Assembly (NCBI RefSeq): GCF_001280205.1
Contig: NZ_CP012573.1
Span: forward strand, 1,984,001 to 2,048,000
Origin: Clavibacter capsici
Lineage (GTDB): Bacteria > Actinomycetota > Actinomycetes > Actinomycetales > Microbacteriaceae
Reading direction: 5' to 3'
DNA length: 64,000 nt
Positions 59,076 through 64,000 of the stretch are shown piece by piece. The first letter of the stretch is position 1. The number at the start of each line of letters is the position of its first letter. A program made the translations under genes and the position numbers. A model generated the notes under the pieces. It was not told the origin of the DNA, ran no database searches, and saw only the letters and a program-made list of their open reading frames with translations.

Positions 59076-60062
59076 TCACGCCCGGCGGGCACGCGGGTGC
59101 GCGGTCGTGTAGACGTCGCGCAGGGTGTCGACGGTCACGCGCGTGTAGATCTGCGTGGTCGCGACCGACGAGTGGCCGAGCAGCTCCTGCACCACGCGCA
59201 CGTCGGCGCCGCCCGCGATGAGGTGCGTCGCGAACGAGTGCCGGAACGTGTGCGGCGAGATCTCCTCCGTGACGCCGGCGCGCTCGGCGGCCGCCTTGAT
59301 GACGAGCCAGGCGTTCTGGCGCGAGAGCGCGTGGCCGCGGAGGCCGAGGAAGAGCGCCGGGGTGGCCGTGCCGCGCGCGGCGAGGATCGGCCGGACCCGC
59401 ACGAGGTACGCGTCGACGGCCCGGCGCGCGAAGGACCCTACGGGCACGATCCGCTGCTTGCCGCCCTTCCCGAGCACGCGCACCAGCTCGGCGGCGGCGC
59501 CGTCGGGGCCGAGCACGTCGTCGACCGTGAGCGCGGTGATCTCGCTCACGCGCGCGCCCGTCGCGTACAGCAGCTCGAGCAGGGCCTTGTCGCGCACGCG
59601 GAGCGGGTCGTCGCCGTCGGTGGCGTCGAGGATCCGCCCCATCGTCTCGACGGAGACGGCCTTCGGCAGGCGGCTCGGCAGCTTGGGCGGCCTGGCGTCG
59701 GCGGACACGTCGACCTCGACGATCCCCTCCTCCACCAGGAAGCGGTGGAACGACCGCACGCTCGAGAGCATGCGCGCGAGCGACGACGCGGTGAGGCCGC
59801 CCTGCGCGGGGTCGCGGAGGCGTTGCGCGAAGCCCGTGACGTGGGCCGGGGTGGCTCCCGCGGGATCCACGACGCCCTCCTCCGCGAGGTGCGCCACGTA
59901 GCGCGCGAGGTCGCGGCGGTACGCCTGGATCGTGTTGCGGGAGAGGCCGCGCTCCACCTCCACGTGCCGGAGCCACCGGTCGACGGCGCGCCGCAGCGCG
60001 GCCGGGACCTCGGGGGCGGCGTCGGGCGCTGCTCCCCCGGGTCCGTCGGCCGCGTCGGTCAC
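59076..60062 (-). CDS. xerD: Site-specific tyrosine recombinase XerD
   Basis: A 328-residue chromosome-dimer resolvase. Core-binding domain: LSRNTIQAYRRDLARYVAHL and ASSLARMLSSVRSFHRFLVE. Catalytic residues: Arg in ATGARVSEITAL, Lys in GKGGKQRIVPV, HxxR in HTFRHSFATHL, and Tyr in LGHSSVATTQIYTRV. GTG 60062 overlaps the Nudix stop. Its conserved place beside pyrG and parA marks it as the housekeeping enzyme, not a mobile integrase. Confidence 0.94.
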   Translation of the reverse strand: MTDAADGPGGAAPDAAPEVPAALRRAVDRWLRHVEVERGLSRNTIQAYRRDLARYVAHLAEEGVVDPAGATPAHVTGFAQRLRDPAQGGLTASSLARMLSSVRSFHRFLVEEGIVEVDVSADARPPKLPSRLPKAVSVETMGRILDATDGDDPLRVRDKALLELLYATGARVSEITALTVDDVLGPDGAAAELVRVLGKGGKQRIVPVGSFARRAVDAYLVRVRPILAARGTATPALFLGLRGHALSRQNAWLVIKAAAERAGVTEEISPHTFRHSFATHLIAGGADVRVVQELLGHSSVATTQIYTRVTVDTLRDVYTTAHPRARRA

Positions 60063-60726
60063 GAGCCGGACGCGCCCCCGCCGTCGCGGAGCTTCGGGTG
60101 CCGGGGCCACGGCGCGTCGGCGGGGCCGAGCGTCGTCCAGCCGCGCGAGCGCGCGACGTGCGCCTGCAGCACCGCGATCACGGTCGACGGGTTCTGGATC
60201 CGCCGCTCGAGCACCGCCGTGACGACCTCGTCGAGGTCCACCCAGCGCACCTCGATGTCGGCCTCCTCGTCGGTGCGCGCGAACGCCTCCGCCGTGGGGG
60301 TCAGCCCGCGCGCGAGGTAGACGCGGATCGCCTCGTCGCTGCCGCCGGGCGTCGTGCAGTACTCCGCCAGCACGCTCCACTCGGCGGCGACCAGGTCGGC
60401 CTCCTCCGCGAGCTCGCGCTGCACGGCGGTGAGCGGCGGCTCGCCCGTGATGTCGAGGAGCCCGGCCGGGATCTCCCACTCGCGCATCCGCACGGGGTGC
60501 CGGTACTGCTTGATGAGGAGCACGCGGTCCTCGTCGTCGATAGCGAGCACCGCGACGGCGCCCGTGTGGTCGACGTACTCCCGCGTGATCTCGGCGTCGC
60601 CGTACGCGAACGTCTCGCGCCGGACGTCCCAGATCCTCCCCTGGAACACCCGCTCGCTCGACGTGACCTCGTACGAGACGGCGTCGTCGTGGAGGCCGTC
60701 CGCCGGGGATCCCGCGACGGCGTCGG

Positions 60727-60730
<4 letters not shown>
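60059..60730 (-). CDS. Nudix hydrolase, ADP-ribose pyrophosphatase type
   Basis: A 223-residue Nudix enzyme. [20 protein letters not shown] and [20 protein letters not shown] are typical of ADP-ribose and nucleotide-sugar diphosphatases. The Nudix helix is [13 protein letters not shown] within the expected spacing. The C-terminus is Gly/Ser rich. It sits between pyrG and xerD with GTGA overlaps at both ends. Confidence 0.9.
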
Positions 60731-62469
<1,739 letters not shown>

Positions 62470-62533
62470 GGGCTTCCATCCTACGTGGGAATCCGCGCGC
62501 CGCGACACCCTCGGCGCGCCGCGGCTCGCCCCG

Positions 62534-64000
62534 TCAGCGGAGGGACGCGGCGGTCTCCACGAGCTCGCGCGCGTGCGCCAGCCCGCTCTCGCTGTCCGGC
62601 AGGCCGGAGAGCAGGCGCGCCATCTCCTGGATCCGCGCGTCGCCCTCGAGCTGCGTGACGCTGGATGCCGTGACCTGCCCGTCGCCGCCCTTGACGACCC
62701 GCAGGTGGTTGGTCGAGAACGCGGCGACCTGCGCGAGGTGCGTGACGACGATGACCTGGGCGCGCTCCGCGAGCCGGGCCAGCCGCCGGCCGATCTCGAT
62801 GGCTGCGGCCCCTCCGACGCCCGCGTCGACCTCGTCGAACACGAAGGTGGGCACGGGATCGTCGCCGGCCACCACGACCTCGATGGCGAGCATCACGCGG
62901 GACAGCTCGCCGCCGGACGCCCCGCGCCCGAGCGGCCGCGCCTCCGCGCCCGCGTGCGGCCGCAGCAGGATCTCCACGCGGTCGGCGCCCGACAGCGCGG
63001 GCTCCTCCCGCGGGCTGACCCGCACCTCGAGCGACGCGTCGGCCATGGCGAGGGCGCCGAGCTCCGTCGTCACGGCCTCGGCGAGCCGGGCACCGGCCTC
63101 CTCGCGGACGGCGGTGACGCGAGCGCCCAGCTCGCCGACGAGCTGCTCGTCGCGCTCCACCTCGACGCGCAGCAGGTCGATCCGGTCGGTGTCGCCGTCG
63201 AGCTCCAGCAGGCGCGCGCTGCCCGTGTCGAGGAACGCGAGCGCGTCCTCCACCGTGGGCCCGTGCACGCGCGTGAGCGCCGCGAGCTCGGCGCGGCGGT
63301 CCTGCAGCGTCTCCAGCTCGCGCGCCCCGTCGGCGTCGAGGCCCGCGAGGTAGCCCGAGAGCTGCACCGCGATCTCCGACACGAGGATCCGCGCGCTGTC
63401 GAGCGACTCGATGATGTCCGCGAGGCCGGCGTCGTGCGCGGCCACCCGGTCAAGGCGGCGGTGCGCGGTGTCGAGCACGGAGGCGGCGTCGGCCATCTCC
63501 CCCGTCGCGTCCTCGGACGACATGAGCTCGTGGGCGGCGGAGGCCGCGGCACGCAGGTCCTCCAGGTTCGTGAGCCGGTCGATGCGCTCGCGCAGCTCCT
63601 CGTCCTCGCCGGGCTGGGGCGCGACCTGCTCGATCGCGTCGATGGCGGCGCGCAGCTCCTCGGCCTCGCGCGTGCGGGCGTCCTGCTCCGTGACGAGCCG
63701 GTCGAGCTCGGCGCGGGCGGCCTGCCAGCGGCGGAACACCTCCTGGTACTCGCCGAGCACGGGCGCGAGGGCGGATCCGGCGAACCGGTCGAGCGCCTGG
63801 CGCTGCGCCGTGGACGACCGCAGCCGCATCTGGTCGGACTGGCCGTGCACGACGACGAGCTGCTCGCCGATCTCCGTCAGCAGCGCCGCCGGCGCTCCCC
63901 GGCCGCCGACCGACGCGCGGCTGCGCCCCTCGGACGAGAGCTGGCGCGTGACGATGAGCTCGCCGCGCGTGCCGTCGCCGAACGGGTCGACGTCTCCCCC
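62534..64000 (-). CDS. recN: DNA repair protein RecN (5' end beyond window)
   Basis: The C-terminal 488 codons of an SMC-like ATPase used in double-strand break repair. The reading continues to the window edge ([52 protein letters not shown]). The coiled coil spans the middle. The ABC signature is [20 protein letters not shown] and Walker B is [20 protein letters not shown], followed by [13 protein letters not shown]. The Walker A domain is outside the window. The gene ends 65 bases before pyrG. Confidence 0.93.
   Translation of the reverse strand, partial: GGDVDPFGDGTRGELIVTRQLSSEGRSRASVGGRGAPAALLTEIGEQLVVVHGQSDQMRLRSSTAQRQALDRFAGSALAPVLGEYQEVFRRWQAARAELDRLVTEQDARTREAEELRAAIDAIEQVAPQPGEDEELRERIDRLTNLEDLRAAASAAHELMSSEDATGEMADAASVLDTAHRRLDRVAAHDAGLADIIESLDSARILVSEIAVQLSGYLAGLDADGARELETLQDRRAELAALTRVHGPTVEDALAFLDTGSARLLELDGDTDRIDLLRVEVERDEQLVGELGARVTAVREEAGARLAEAVTTELGALAMADASLEVRVSPREEPALSGADRVEILLRPHAGAEARPLGRGASGGELSRVMLAIEVVVAGDDPVPTFVFDEVDAGVGGAAAIEIGRRLARLAERAQVIVVTHLAQVAAFSTNHLRVVKGGDGQVTASSVTQLEGDARIQEMARLLSGLPDSESGLAHARELVETAASLR

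Noticed and set aside
59076-60062. XerD as a second mobile integrase
   Set aside because: Its place between the Nudix gene and parA in a conserved operon, and its sequence, mark it as housekeeping. No att-like repeats are seen around it.

Overview
The window is high-GC actinobacterial DNA, best matched to the Microbacteriaceae and most likely Clavibacter. The reasons are the cluster of secreted Pat-1/Chp/Ppa-type trypsin-like proteases at 28.0-36.5 kb, the gene order recN-pyrG-nudix-xerD-parA-scpA-scpB-rluB-tyrA-cmk-der at the right end, and many four-base ATGA/GTGA gene overlaps. No database search was possible, so all assignments come from motifs and family knowledge.

Layout. 1-8 kb: purine-catabolism neighbourhood (APC permease, XdhC, guanine deaminase, MocA-like nucleotidyltransferase) with a tandem family of small membrane proteins, one of them broken. 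8-27 kb: housekeeping and accessory metabolism, including a SufU-like scaffold, a gamma-glutamyltranspeptidase-like enzyme, an MFS exporter, nnrE, an amidohydrolase with a PaiB-like protein, an acyl-CoA synthetase, a chloroperoxidase-like hydrolase, a Nudix enzyme, a secreted cutinase/PETase-like hydrolase, ThrE and an M20 amidohydrolase. 28-38 kb: three secreted serine proteases around an organosulfur-type flavin monooxygenase/acyl-CoA-dehydrogenase pair and an MHS-family transporter. 38-41 kb: GNAT, a PASTA surface protein, a frameshifted small membrane gene and vsr.

41,195-50,048 is an integrated element of about 8.85 kb, flanked by perfect 43-bp direct repeats made of the 3' part of tRNA-Pro(GGG). 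It has a tyrosine integrase, an XRE regulator, an AlpA-type excisionase, a RepA-like helicase with an adjacent GTGTTG iteron array, a small terminase, a large terminase split into ATPase and nuclease genes, a scaffold-like protein and an HK97-fold capsid. No portal, protease, connector, tail or lysis gene is present. This is the layout of a phage satellite, similar to phiRv1/phiRv2 of mycobacteria and to capsid-forming phage-inducible islands, but with a smaller packaging set. A coiled-coil membrane protein with its own leaderless promoter sits at the left edge as probable cargo. This is the most interesting system in the window.

50-64 kb: a membrane protein and a SfnB/DszC-like enzyme behind a GTGAC repeat array, then the conserved chromosome-maintenance operon running leftwards from recN to der.

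DNA-level observations: the palindrome GGATCC is far commoner than composition predicts, including at otherwise rare codons, and less so in the element. Several genes look leaderless. Phased GTGAC repeats precede several accessory genes. Three genes carry single-base lesions or an in-frame stop.
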